From the NCBI GenBank assembly GCA_020310875.1, contig CM035423.1, positions 140,452,723 through 140,516,722 on the forward strand: a stretch of 64,000 nucleotides of DNA, read 5' to 3'. The notes under the pieces were generated by a model. The model made no database searches and had not been told where the DNA came from. It saw only the letters and a program-made list of their open reading frames with translations. The DNA is from Ceratopteris richardii. Lineage: Eukaryota > Streptophyta > Polypodiopsida > Polypodiales > Pteridaceae. Positions 1 to 10,357 of this stretch are shown here, piece by piece. Position 1 is the first letter of the stretch. Each line of letters starts with the position of its first letter. A program made the position numbers and the translations under genes.

Positions 1-519
1 CAAGTATTGCCTCCACCATATTGAAACCACCTACAAGAACTTGAGGACTTGAGAGATCTACAATACTTCTCTAACACTACTGTATATTATTGCAAGAAGT
101 AGCAGCATGAAATGCTAACTATGGAGTAAGAGAAGTACAATAAGCACAATGAAGAATCTCACTTTAGAGATAAAATTTTTGATCAAGCAACAATACTAAT
201 AGATTGTACCACCTCTCCCTTGATTATTAGTGTACTTCCAAGTCCAAGCATTGTTTATACTCTTGAGTTGAGATCAAGAGTACTAGATAAAGCTTTAGCT
301 TCTTGGATGCACATGAGGTAAAGTTGCAAAGTCAAGTCAAAGATTCATTTTTCCTCTGGGAGGAAGTCGTGAGTTCAAGTCTTGGCTGAACATATCTATG
401 ATTCCCTCAAAGATAGGTGCCTCTACCTTACGAGATTGGTTGTTTTCAATTCATTGTACTCTAAAAAAAAGGGATTCATTTTTCTAATGTGAGAACAACT
501 AGCAAACCCTGTTGTGTGT
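1..519. other. Unassigned DNA, no gene recognised
   Basis: I see no coding region here. Around 361-385 there is a stretch resembling a tRNA B box (GAGTTCAAGTCTTGG), followed some 85 bases later by a short A-run near 463-470. A tRNA-derived SINE remnant is possible but not demonstrated, because I found no second copy and no flanking duplication. Confidence 0.3.
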
Positions 520-624
520 GAACCCAACCTAATTATGGGATGTAGTAGTAGCTTACTCTTTTGCAGACTTCTAGTCTCGTTGGTACCACCGTTACCAAGG
601 TTTCTCTTCTTCTCCGGAGAGAGG

Positions 625-667
<43 letters not shown>

Positions 668-745
668 ACTCGAGGGAGCAAGAGAAAGAATCGAGGATTC
701 CTCACTTAAATGCGCGTGTTTTCCTCTCCTTGAATGTGGGTGATT
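520..745 (+). mobile_element. Fragment of LINE 5' region
   Basis: This stretch resembles the sequence just upstream of the LINE at the right edge of the window (about 60640-60815). Both contain a GGTACCACC/CAAACCACC-GTTACCA motif, then a GGAGG-GGACTCG block, then a shared CCTCACTTAAATG stretch running into TGTTTT-CTCTC. A (GA)n microsatellite at about 622-661 interrupts the match. The similarity stops near 745, before the LINE coding region. A LINE piece that keeps the 5' end and lacks the 3' end is unusual, since target-primed insertion normally loses the 5' end. Confidence 0.5.
622..661. repeat. (GA)n microsatellite
   Basis: A nearly pure GA dinucleotide run of about 40 bases. It creates the glutamate/arginine-rich frames read across it, so those frames are not evidence of a gene. 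Confidence 0.9.
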
Positions 746-884
746 TGAGGTTGCATGTTTGTGGCATTTTGGGCCCGTCTTTTAATGCACGTGAGATGAA
801 AAAGATCATCATCATGGGCATGTCCTCCGACCGCTTTGAACCCATTTTTTCAATTTCAAAAGGTTTCTTGTCTCGTCGACATAG

Positions 885-985
885 TTAGCGCCGACACTCA
901 AGACTTCGGGGAAGCGTGCCCCTTGCTTGCTGATTCTGAGGTCTCGGGTTCAACCCCCGTCAGTCACTTCAAAGTACTCTCCTTA
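885..985 (+). repeat. Possible tRNA-derived SINE or tRNA relic
   Basis: At about 950-964 the sequence CGGGTTCAACCCCCG forms a perfect small T-arm: a CGGG/CCCG stem around a TTCAACC loop, matching a Pol III B box. No convincing A box or complete cloverleaf was found upstream. I treat this as a low-confidence tRNA-like or SINE head, not a functional tRNA. Confidence 0.3.
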
Positions 986-1049
986 TTCGGTTACCTTCAT
1001 GCAGAGATTCAGTTAAAATCCATAATCCACAACATCACTTGAACTTCCC

Positions 1050-2642
1050 CCTTACATTTAGTACGAAGAGCATAGGTTCAAGAACACCACACAAGTCAAA
1101 GTAATTACCATCTTCTATGAATTTTTGGAAGTTCGTGTTTAGGTAGACAATGGTTGTTATGGCTATGTGCTAGCCTAAGGAGGGGTTTCTCGACCCCCAA
1201 GGAGCTAAGATAGCCCCAAAGCATGTTCAACAACAGAACAGGGAGAGATCAATGGTTGCACACTACATAATTGGAGACCAAGAAGTGAGCCTCTTCATTC
1301 TAAAGAGATTCCTATGACTCAAATATTGGGTTTCATGAAGTCGTCCACATGCATTTTGAGTTATGGGTTGAGACCACTAAGCCCATATTCCATTATCCAC
1401 CTCTTCTTCCTTCCTTTGCTCTAGGATTTCCGTTATACCTCTCTTGGAAGGCATATCCAACTCGAGCAATGAACACTTCAAAGACCATAACTTCATCATC
1501 AAAGCTCCAGTCACAGAAATTCTACTTATTGGAGATTGTCACTTTTTGACCTTCGTGTGTGGACCAATCAACTTCTCAGAAATGATGCTCTTACAATTTG
1601 CTACATGCCCTAGAAGTTGGTTGTTGCGATGCAACTACTCAGAGGACTGGAATCAAGTTGAGAAGGCTTCCCAAGTATAACTCAATGCAAGGATGCACAT
1701 TCACTAACATCTGTTCAATTTTGGTTAGCTTCTTGAGCATCAAGCAGTGCATCAGGCGTTTTTTGTAAGTAGATGGCATAAGGAAGGTGTATTAAAGTGA
1801 GTGAAAGGCAAAGGATGGAGCTCCACAAGTTTTAACAAGAGATCAGATATTGCTTTTATGTGGTTGTACCGAGTAAGTTATGCATATGATGTTGTGATTA
1901 GTGCTTGAATACACTTATGGATTGCTGCAATGCTTGATTTTATTAAAGAAATGCCAGCAACTGCTTAGATTACATATGTATACACACTTTCATGATTGTG
2001 TATTCTTTGAATTGTATGCACTAAAGATGTGTTTCGCATGTATCATTTTGCAATGCTAGTTTGATTTTCTCACCTACATCCCATGGCATACTCGCTTGTA
2101 AATACCTCCTTGCATATACAAATACAAAACAACGAATAAACCAGAGAGAGAGAGATGCCTCGAGTAGTTGATGCATGGCCATTTCCTAGTTATAGGAGCA
2201 TGTCTATCCAACAATAGATGGACATGTATCGACAAGCCTTACAGAAGGGGCCTAATTAAATCTTATAGTTTCTCCAAGTCCAAAAGTTATTGTTAGCTTT
2301 ATACGAGACCCTCAATACTTTAGTATACGAAGGGGGATGCTAGATACTGATCGAGTCCATTGCCAGATGGATTTATTCTTTGAAGATAGCAAAAGGGGTG
2401 TTATCCAAGGCCAAAAAGCTTCTTTTTCTAATATAGAGCAAACCTCATTTCTCCCTAACACATCAATTAGTGTGCAATCTAAGAGAGAGAATTAGGAAGT
2501 GCACGTGATCAAGATGATGTTTGGGCCTAAAGGAAGGTATCGACAATATTGGAGAGTATATAATAGGCCAATGCTCAGGAGAGAAGGATTGTTCTATGGA
2601 CACCTAGAGAAACTAAAATTAAAGGATTTCCCTAGGAAAAAT
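1050..2642. other. Unassigned DNA, no gene recognised
   Basis: Only short frames occur, and none shows a domain I recognise. A level-0 copia LTR starts immediately to the right. The stretch may be older repeat DNA or intergenic sequence. Confidence 0.4.
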
Positions 2643-2872
2643 TGTTGATATATTTTTGTAGTGATGTGCGCGAAACACTTAGGACCACCGAGGCGCTTTT
2701 TTCGCTCTTTGAGAGGTTTTTCTCCTCGAGCTCATATATCTGCGTATAGCCCTAATGTGTCACTCATCTTTGTACATTCACTTGGAAATACATTCTATAT
2801 TGTGTTGTTCTCCAAGATTCTTCTTCTTCCTTGTGCTTTTGATGTGCTTCCACAAACCTCAAACTTGAACCA
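2643..2872 (+). repeat. Left LTR of level-0 copia
   Basis: A 230-base LTR that starts TGTTGATATATTTTTGTAG and ends in CCA just before a TGGTATCAGAGC primer site. It is recognised because a second family member lies reversed at 32732-32960. That copy has the same length, the same order of shared blocks (GTGATGTG, CTTAGGA, AAAGCACAAGGAAGAAGAAG) and TG...CA ends. No matching 3' LTR was found after the RT near 25000, so the 3' end of this copy appears lost. Confidence 0.75.
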
Positions 2873-2873
2873 T

Positions 2874-2885
2874 TGGTATCAGAGC
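2874..2885 (+). promoter_or_regulatory. Primer binding site, initiator-Met tRNA type
   Basis: TGGTATCAGAGC is the complement of the 3' end of plant initiator methionine tRNA, the usual primer of Ty1/copia elements. It lies one base after the level-0 LTR. Confidence 0.85.
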
Positions 2886-3254
2886 AGGCCATCACTTTTT
2901 TTAGGACATCATTGAGACCTCTTCAATCATAGTCTCAAAGTTGCACAAAAAATTGGTGAGCATACCCGAGGTGATAAAGATTTTAAAATAGCTTTGCTAT
3001 GTGGTGCTGATTTTTTTTATTTCAGCTCATTTCCACCTCCGAACACACTATCAAAGTGATTTTGTAAGCAATTTCATCCTTTTGTGCCAAACATATATAC
3101 AATTTTTGGTTTGCGAGTACAATCGCCTCAAATTCTCTTACAAGTCTAGGAAAGCTTGATTGGGTATTTATGAAACATATTGATATATAATCCATTTTTT
3201 GCATCAAGGTACTTAGTCACTAGCCATTGTTGAAAGCAATGATGTATTCCATAT

Positions 3255-3824
3255 GTTGGTTGTTGAGGATAAGTTGGATGACACTAATTATTCATTGTGG
3301 CATACATGATGTGTCATGTATTGGTAGCAAAAGGTAGGTGGAATATTATGCAAGATGCTTAAAAAATGTCCTATTACACCAACAAATACATTGAATGATG
3401 ATGTAGATGGTGTTGAAGGTAATGATATCGATTTCCTATTCGTGCTATGGTCCATATTGCACCCATTGTAGAGAAAGTTCATTGGGATGACAAAAAATAC
3501 ACAGGTGCATGGATTGATAGCTTTGTCTATAAAACATGCCATTATTCCTCACATTCGCTCTTGCAAGAAAACAAAATATGCTTGGGATACTCTTACAACA
3601 TTATACTAGGAAAGAAATGAGGCTTGTGTTGCTTACCTCTAAAAACACTTGGATAGTGAACATATGAATGAAGGAGATTCAATCGATACTTTTTTGACAA
3701 AGGTCAAAGATTTGAAATAGCAGTTGATTTCTACATATGAAATCTTGCCAGATAATTCACTTATGTAGATTGTTCTTAATGTTCTTTGAGATTCTTATTA
3801 GATTTTTGCTTCTACTCTTTGGTT
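3255..3824 (+). pseudogene. Level-0 copia gag, 5' part (degraded)
   Basis: The frame starting at about 3261 reads KLDDTNYSLWH, the typical start of copia Gag. Further on come AWDTL, a glutamate-rich segment (SEHMNEGDSIDTFLTK) and LPDNS, typical of the Gag UBN2-type domain. Several in-frame stops and small frameshifts are present. The frame breaks at 3824, exactly where the level-1 copia begins. It resumes at 22444, where the reading rejoins in frame to give STLWLMMKGNPNALNFENLA, a known copia Gag stretch. This copy is dead. Confidence 0.8.
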
Positions 3825-4198
3825 TGTTGAGATATCAAGCTCAACATGTGATGATTAAGGATGACATGTACCACTTTTTATTTCTTTGATAGTATAGTGG
3901 TTAGGCTGATGTATGTCAAGGATACTTTAGAAAGCTTTCCCAAATTTATCTATTGAGAGTGATGGCAATTTTTTTTCTTGCCAGCTCACTCATTCATGAA
4001 CACTAGTGTTTCCTTTATGTATTGTTCTTTATATATTGTACTGGTTGCAATGTTGTATTGGGTCACTGTTGTATATTCTCTTTATGTAGCAGAAGAAGTA
4101 GAAGAAGATCATTCATCTTTGCCTCAATCTATGTGTGCTCCTCGCTTTGTGTGTGAGAGTGTGTTTGAGCTCTCCTCCTTATCTCCTTTCTCTTGACA
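3825..4198 (+). repeat. Left LTR of level-1 copia
   Basis: 374 bases, matching 22157-22443. Its partner lacks about 80 bases present here (roughly 3933-4010). The break lies close to a repeated TAG, consistent with a small microhomology deletion in the right LTR. Point differences elsewhere indicate that the insertion is old. Confidence 0.85.
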
Positions 4199-4210
4199 TG
4201 GTATCGGAGC
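4199..4210 (+). promoter_or_regulatory. Primer binding site with one mismatch
   Basis: TGGTATCGGAGC, directly after the left LTR. It differs at one base from the initiator-Met primer site TGGTATCAGAGC. Confidence 0.8.
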
Positions 4211-4634
4211 CAGTGTGGCTATAGAGAGCTCGTTGAGAAGGTTGATAATGAAGAGTACATGAGAGGGCATGGATAACATGCGCTTTACAAATGATCTTAG
4301 ATGTCTATGAAATTTGGTTTGAAAGTAGAAGGATTCAAAATATTTTCGTGAGTTATTATTTATGGGTTACTCGTTTTGCTCATATTTCAATTTCAGAGCC
4401 ATCTCAGCCTATATTTTGAACCCACAAGGTAGGGCCATGGGAAAAAAAAATCAATTTGTAACTTGTGTTCTATTTGAAATCCCCCAAATGATCTAGAATT
4501 TCAAGAAATTATGTGTACTCTTGATACATAGAAACTATGTTTTTATTAGATCAAACTATCAAGTCACAGTGTGATAGTGTTCAAGCAGAGGTACTGCCTA
4601 TAGTGTTTTTGCAATGTTTTAAATTGCAATAGAA

Positions 4635-4783
4635 ATGGAAAATGTTGATGGAATGAGTCAACCTATGAGCGATAGGTTGGAAAAGAACAACTTTCATGCT
4701 TAGAGATTTAGAATGAAGAATTTCATGATGGAAAAAGGCTATTGGAATTACATCAAAGAAGATAATGAAGACCTTCTACAATT
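4635..4783 (+). pseudogene. Level-1 copia gag, N-terminal part
   Basis: From the ATG at 4635 the frame reads DRLEKNNFHA, a stop in place of the expected Trp, then RFRMKNFMMEKGYW, a classic copia Gag N-terminus. The frame is cut at 4783 by the hAT. It continues cleanly at 18979 once the hAT and one copy of its 9-base duplication are removed, giving EDLLQLPERNWT across the junction. Confidence 0.85.
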
Positions 4784-4879
4784 TGGGTTGCATTTATTCG
4801 TTCGAATAATTTAAAAATTATTGAATATTTTTGTTTTATTCATGGTTATCCAAATAAACACGAAAAAAAACAAAGAAGA

Positions 4880-4990
4880 ATAATTTTTTGATTGAAATGC
4901 TTTCGATCAAATAGCCTTTTGATCAAAAGCTTTTTTATCTAAAAGCGTTTTGATCAAAAGCGCTTTCGATCGGAAAGTGATTTCTAGCAA
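4880..4990. repeat. Left subterminal palindromic repeats of the hAT
   Basis: Several overlapping copies of a GCTTTCGATCAAA / TTTTGATCAAAAGC palindromic motif. The same motif cluster lies near the right end (about 18730-18825). hAT transposases such as that of Ac are known to bind short subterminal repeats, so these are the likely binding sites by position. Confidence 0.65.
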
Positions 4991-5329
4991 AAATATATAT
5001 ATTTTTACATTCAATCGAAAATCTCACTCCGCATGTGCTTCATTGGTATTCTAGAGAGCATTAATCCTTTAATTTCTATCATACAGAGCTTCCTTCATCG
5101 TATCATTGAGGTATTGATTTAATTTTTATTTATTGTTTATTTTATTGTTTTGCTCATTCTATCATGCATATTGTATGATTTGCATAAGTGTCTCTTACAT
5201 ATGCTTTATTTTTATTTATATAATTTGTTTTGTGTCTTTTAATCATCAATTGTATACATGTTCGACTTGCAAAAGCGTTTCTTACTTGTATACATTGATG
5301 AAAAACATTTAAAAATAAACCACTACTAT

Positions 5330-5780
5330 GATTGTCTGACTCGCTACATCCATTCTTAATCTCACAGTAGTATAGGACACAACAATAGATCTATTGAGAT
5401 TGTTTGAATCGCCACCTCGATTCCTACTCTCTCAATAGTATAGGGAGTGTGTAGGGACTATTGAGATTGTCTGATTCTTTGACTCTTAGTCTCATAATAG
5501 TCACTTAAATTGTGATGAGAATACTTAGTGTAGGTCACAAGGTGTACAAAAACTATTGTGATTGTTTGATTCTATGACTCTTACTATCACAATAGTCACT
5601 TAGATTCCGATGAGAATACTTAGTGTAGGTCACAAGGTGTATAGAAACTATTGTGATTTTCTGATTCATTGACTCTTACTATCACAATAGTTATATACAG
5701 TTATGTGACAAAACTCATACATAGTATAATGAATGTATATGAACTATTATAAATGTCTGATTCTTTGACTCTTACATTCT
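5330..5780. repeat. Left subterminal tandem array of the hAT
   Basis: About four imperfect units. The best two are about 113 bases apart and each contains CTATTGTGATTGT...GACTCTTA...ATCACAATAGT, then a GAGAATACTTAGTGTAGGTCACAAGGTGTA block. Each unit can fold, because CTATTGTGAT and ATCACAATAG are inverted. The core motif occurs in reverse orientation at the right end (17550-18460). Confidence 0.75.
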
Positions 5781-5869
5781 TAATGGTTACATAGATTCAC
5801 TTCAAGATTATAATTACACTTTCTATTTAATTATAAATCTACTTATTTAACTATGCGTATGCCTATCAT

Positions 5870-7335
5870 TTGTGTACACATATTATTGATTTATTTATCC
5901 ATACACTTATTGATAGTCTATTTTTTATTTTTGCACAAATGGAAGGTAAAATAAACAAGCAGGAGAAAAAAGTTTTAGAAGAATTTGTGTGCTCATACAT
6001 GTATCAAATGAGAGAAGATGAAATCACTGTAGCCATGGACACATCTAGTTACAAAGATTTCATTGCGCAATTATCTAGAATAGCATTTATTAATATTGAA
6101 GATAAATTTGGTAGTGTGTTCGGTGGAGCAGAGGTATTAGATGAGCAAATGTTGAAAGAGCTTACATGTATCTTTGGACAATTCATCAAAGAAGCAGAGT
6201 CATTGGCGGTGGATATCACCATGCTCGGATTCATCGATAAAATTAAATTTATTGATTTACATTATCAGACAATGAAAAGAGGAAAGCGATTAAAACCGGA
6301 CACGACTGAACACCTTGTGAGAGCACATGTGGATCCAAATACAAGAGGTGCATATGTGAATATGGGAGATCAAACATCAAACAATCTTTTTTTGCTCCCA
6401 TATGAACCTCTATTCCTTTTGAAGATGCAATTCTCATGGGGGAAGGACAATATGGAATGATCCATAAAGTCAAAATATCCCACCCGAGATTCAGCAATTC
6501 AAATTACATGGTGCTGACATACAAACATGAGAGAATGAAGCCATGAATGAAGCCACAATGTTATCTATTACGCACTGTGGAATTATTAGCCCACTTGGTT
6601 TAGCTAGACACCATAGCAAAATCTCATGCCTTATTTTCAAATTTTGGAATGGTGGTACATTGGACATGTGGCTAGAAAGAATGAAGAAGGAGTACCTAAA
6701 TGTACCACGAAGCATAGGTGTGAAGCACACAGAAGAAGACATGACAACCATGAAAACAAACATTTGGAAGCTAATCAATGGCTTATTACAAACAATATCA
6801 TTTTTACACACTTGTAATATATCCCATAACGATCTCCATCCATGCAACATCTTGTTGCATTTTGAAGATCAACATGCTTATATCGGATTATGTGATTTTG
6901 GTAGAGCGACATATTTACCAACAAAAAAATGTTTTTCGAAGTTACCTAATTTAGAAATATCAAGTAGAACGTGCCGTGGACAGTTACTCCTTTCTTAATA
7001 TTTTTTTAATGAGTGGATTCGAAAGTACTGATGGATTGCACCCAAATGCATATCTAGTAGTCCTCCACCTTTTAATAAGAGTCTGGAGATATTTATAGTT
7101 TTGATACCCCTATTATAACTCTTGAAATATATAGATTTGAATGGTTATCCCATTGATAAGAATGGGATTTATAAGTTCAAATATGCCTTAGAATTAGCTT
7201 CTGACAAAGATGTATAAAAAAGAGTAGACACACATGAACTGCTTAGAGTATTCTCACATCTAACTCGATATGGTTTAAAGATATCCATGACGGATGGATT
7301 AAGACCATATTTAAAACGATATGTATTCATTTGAA
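5870..7335 (+). pseudogene. Protein-kinase-like gene carried by the hAT (damaged)
   Basis: An acidic N-terminal block (frame 5870-6460, probable Met at 5940) of no known family precedes a kinase fold. In order I see: a glycine loop GEGQYG near 6438; after a frameshift, a possible VLTYK lysine; an NEATML helix (possible C-helix Glu); a hinge FWNGGTLDMWL; the catalytic loop HNDLHPCNILL at 6825; and DFGRA at 6894. C-lobe remnants WIAP and a DI-like helix follow to about 7335 in other frames. The catalytic Asp and Asn and the DFG are kept; the usual Arg of HRD is Asn. Frameshifts, stops or unrecognised introns split the gene. Plant hAT elements do not normally encode a kinase, so capture of a host gene is the likeliest reading. 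Confidence 0.7.
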
Positions 7336-8262
7336 CTATTTGGATAAATGATATAGACTCATTTGCATTAAGTGGAGTAAACGTTATGGATTCATTTCCA
7401 TTAAGTGGAGTAAATGTTGTGGTATCATTTGAGTTAAGTGGATGAAATGAAGTGTAATCATTTGTAATATGTGAATTAAATGATGTGGATTTATTTGAAT
7501 TATGAGGAGTAAATGAAGTGGTATCATTTGAGTTATGCGGATTAAATGATGTGGATTCATTTAACATATATGAATTAAATATTGTGGATTCATTTGAATT
7601 ATGTGGAGTAAATGAAGTGGTATCATTTGAGTTAAATGGATGAATTGAAGTGTAATCATTTGTATTAAGTGGAGTAAATATTATGGTATCATTTGAGTTA
7701 AGTGGATGAAATGAAGTGTATTCATTTGTAATATATGGATTAAATGATGTGGATTTATTTGAATTAAGTGGAGTAAATGAAGTGGTATCATTTGAGTTAT
7801 GTGAATTAAATGTTGTGGATTCATTTAACATATGTGAATTAAATCTTGTGGATTCATTTGAATTATGTGGAGTAAATGAAGTGGTATCATTTGAGTTAAG
7901 TGGACGAAATGAAGTGTAATCATTTGTAATATGTGGATTAAATGATGTGGATTTATTTGAATTATGTGGAGTAAATGAAGTGGTATCATTTGAGTTATGA
8001 GGATTAAATGTTGTGGATTCATTTCACATATGTGAATTAAATATTGTGGATTCATTTGAATTATGTGGAGTAAATGAAGTGGTATCATTTGAGTTAAATG
8101 AATGAAATGAAGTGTAATCATTTGTATTATGTGGATTACATGGAACGGTATCATTTGAATTATGTGGATTAAATGAAGTGGATTCATTTGACTACATGGA
8201 TTAAATGAAGTGGATTCATTTGAGTTATATGGATTAAATGTTATGAATTCTTTTGAGATAAA
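7330..8262. repeat. 33-base minisatellite, about 28 units
   Basis: Units of 33 bases such as GTGGATTCATTTGAATTATG plus TGGAGTAAATGAA repeat head to tail with variant subtypes that recur in a higher-order pattern. Because 33 is a multiple of three, long open frames result, notably an 11-residue Asn/Ser/Thr-rich repeat on the - strand (7169-7831 and 7825-8187). I regard the frames as by-products, since the + strand has stops and the array lies between two + strand coding blocks, probably in an intron. Confidence 0.85.
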
Positions 8263-8283
8263 ATTAGTGTTTTTGTTTTGCAG

Positions 8284-9038
8284 ATTTGAAAGTAAAACAT
8301 GGCAAGAATGCCATATGTGAATGATGATCTAGATCATACTGAATCTCAAAGGATTTTATCTGAGCAGAATGCTCAATTTGCACAATCACGATTAGCATTT
8401 TTATTCCATCAAGATTTAGAGCCAGAGGGATTAGAAGGAGAAGAATTATCAATGAAAGAAGTAAATAAGCTATGTCCAAATCATTTTGTTCGTGATGTTC
8501 TCTTTTGGGTTACAGGAAGGGCAAAAGAAACAACACCCTTAAAGCTTTCAGACTTACAACATAAAGGATTAGCAGAAACTCTACTTCGACGCTTTGTGCA
8601 AGTTGAGAGATCATTACCAAATAATAATCAAATGCATTATATTTCATTCAAAAGGTTTTTGTACAAGATATTCTTCATCAACGTGTAGATTGGGAAGATC
8701 ATCCGAAGAATGCAAGTATCAGTTTGGGTCGTCCTCAAAATTGAGTAGAATTTTGTAATCAAGGAAATGAAGGCCCTCTTCCTCGAAAGCGGCCCTACAT
8801 TTTCCTACCTAAAGAACATAATCTTATACATGATTTGTCGTCACAAGGAGCAAAATTATACAATGAAGGATTAATAATTCTTGCATTAAAAAGAACAATA
8901 GATGATAAAAAATAGAGGATTGATGCTCTAGAAAATCAAGTGAAAAATTTACAAATTTCTGTGGATGCATATGAGAGCAAATATGGAAGACTCTCAGAGG
9001 CATCATCTTTTGATTGGTTTACTACTGATGAGTTATAG
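8284..9038 (+). pseudogene. Second cargo coding block, unknown function
   Basis: A good acceptor site (TTTTTGTTTTGCAG, ending at 8283) precedes a frame with Met at 8299 and about 118 codons, including EEVNKLCPNHF-like and RDVLFWVTGRAK segments. After a shift near 8655 the coding continues as QDILHQRVDWEDHP, then RKRPYIFLPKEHN, then a leucine-rich coiled coil (IDALENQVKNL), ending at a TAG at 9036. Two internal stops are present. I recognise no family. It ends 88 bases from the stop of the convergent transposase and may be the 3' exon of the kinase-like gene or a separate gene. Confidence 0.5.
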
Positions 9039-9125
9039 AATCAAGAAAAACACTGAATATGCAAGCTTTTTTTGTAATCAAAGACATGACTATTATAAAA
9101 CCATCAATTTTGCAATCGAATATAA

Positions 9126-10357
9126 TCATAGTACATCATTTTCTTCATTTTGAATATCATTATCTATGATAGCTACCATGTCATCTATTTCTTCTATGTT
9201 TGAACCATCATTGTGATCTACATCTAAATCATGATCACTCCATGAATCATTTGTTAAACTTTCATGAGTTTGAAATTCTCCAAAAGTTTGTTGTGCTGCT
9301 GTAGAAGCTATCTTGGTTGGAGCATGTAACAAATGCATATTACAAAACACATATGCCAAATCATTAGCATGTGATACAATTGAGCGATTTCTTTGTTTTG
9401 AATGAAGGAAATCATAGGCACTCCAATTATGTTCACAACTACCACTTGAAGCTGCTATTGAAAGCACTCTCATAGCTATATGTTGCAACTCCACTGCTTT
9501 ACGTCCATACTCTTTCCACCAAATAGGAGGTGGATGCTTTTGAATCGCTTCAATGTGCCATAGATCTCCAAAAGATCCTTCTCGATTTACATATGTTACT
9601 CTTTGGTGCAATGCATCTCGACCATCTGTACCTGGAGGTAATAATTGACATGTGGTTTTGAAGTTTGCCATGACTTCTTTGTTTGATGCTTGACCATTGA
9701 GTTGAAATGTTGGATCCAAAACGAATTTTGTTCCATGCAAATGAGTATGCATTTGCATCCATCTCTTCTCTCCTAATGATACAATCTGTGTTTTCTCTCG
9801 TAATGAAAATTGATTAAAGTCTTTTACTTTTTGAATAGCTTCTAACATAATCTAGTAAACTTTTCCAATCACAAATTTATTAGTATCAACCATTCATAAA
9901 AGTTCCACAAAAGGTTTAGTGATACCAACAAACTTTTCAAGATTACGCCAAAAATTTTGTGATTGTATTAGAGAGGTACACTTGGATGCTGCAACTCGAT
10001 AAGAAGGATACTTCTCTAGCCATGCCTCCCATCTTCGATCAGCAATCATTTCTACAAGAGCTTCCTTAACTTCCAATAATCCACTAAGCACAATGTAGGC
10101 AGTTGCAAATCGTGTGGCACAAAAAATCTGAAGTGCTTTATTGGGAGATTTTGATCAAAAGAGCGAATATGAAAATTGATGTTCTCTAATATATTTGACC
10201 ACATGATTTGCATCTAATAAGCTTTGTTTAATGAAAGATAATCTACCTATATCTTTCAATAATAAATTTAATGTATGAGCTGCACATGGAACCCAAGTAA
10301 TGCCTTCATACTTGTTTTGAATTGTAATTCCAACACTTCAAAAATTAGAGGCATTAT
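9126..10357 (-). pseudogene. hAT transposase, C-terminal half
   Basis: Read on the - strand from 10357, the sequence gives NASNF, then WVPCAAHTLNLLLKDIG (the conserved CAAHxLNL stretch), a helical region, then FVGITKPFVELL. After a small break comes the dimerisation region 9848-9126 with WWKEYG, LQHIAMRVLSI, SSGSCEHNWS and NDLAYVF. That is the hAT C-terminal signature. An acidic tail follows. Stops occur after NASNF, near 10155 and near 9895. The N-terminal half is at 16531-17453, separated by the level-3 copia, whose ATTAT duplication lies across the MDN|NASNF junction. Confidence 0.9.
10238..10275. repeat. Transposase segment also found in the right-end array
   Basis: These 38 bases, coding for part of LNLLLKDIGRL on the - strand, recur nearly exactly in the right subterminal array at 17927-17965 and 18240-18278, each time in the same + strand orientation and each time followed by CACAATAG. 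Confidence 0.85.

Noticed and set aside
514-888. A 124-codon frame rich in Arg and Glu
   Set aside because: It is produced by the (GA)n microsatellite and shows no domain.
950-964. A functional tRNA gene
   Set aside because: Only the T-arm/B box is convincing; no complete cloverleaf or A box could be drawn.
7169-8187. Long Asn/Ser/Thr repeat proteins on the - strand
   Set aside because: They arise from a 33-base tandem repeat whose period is a multiple of three, and they overlap the kinase-like gene of the opposite strand at one end.
7330-8262. Possible CRISPR-like array
   Set aside because: The units are contiguous without unique spacers, and the context is a plant transposon.
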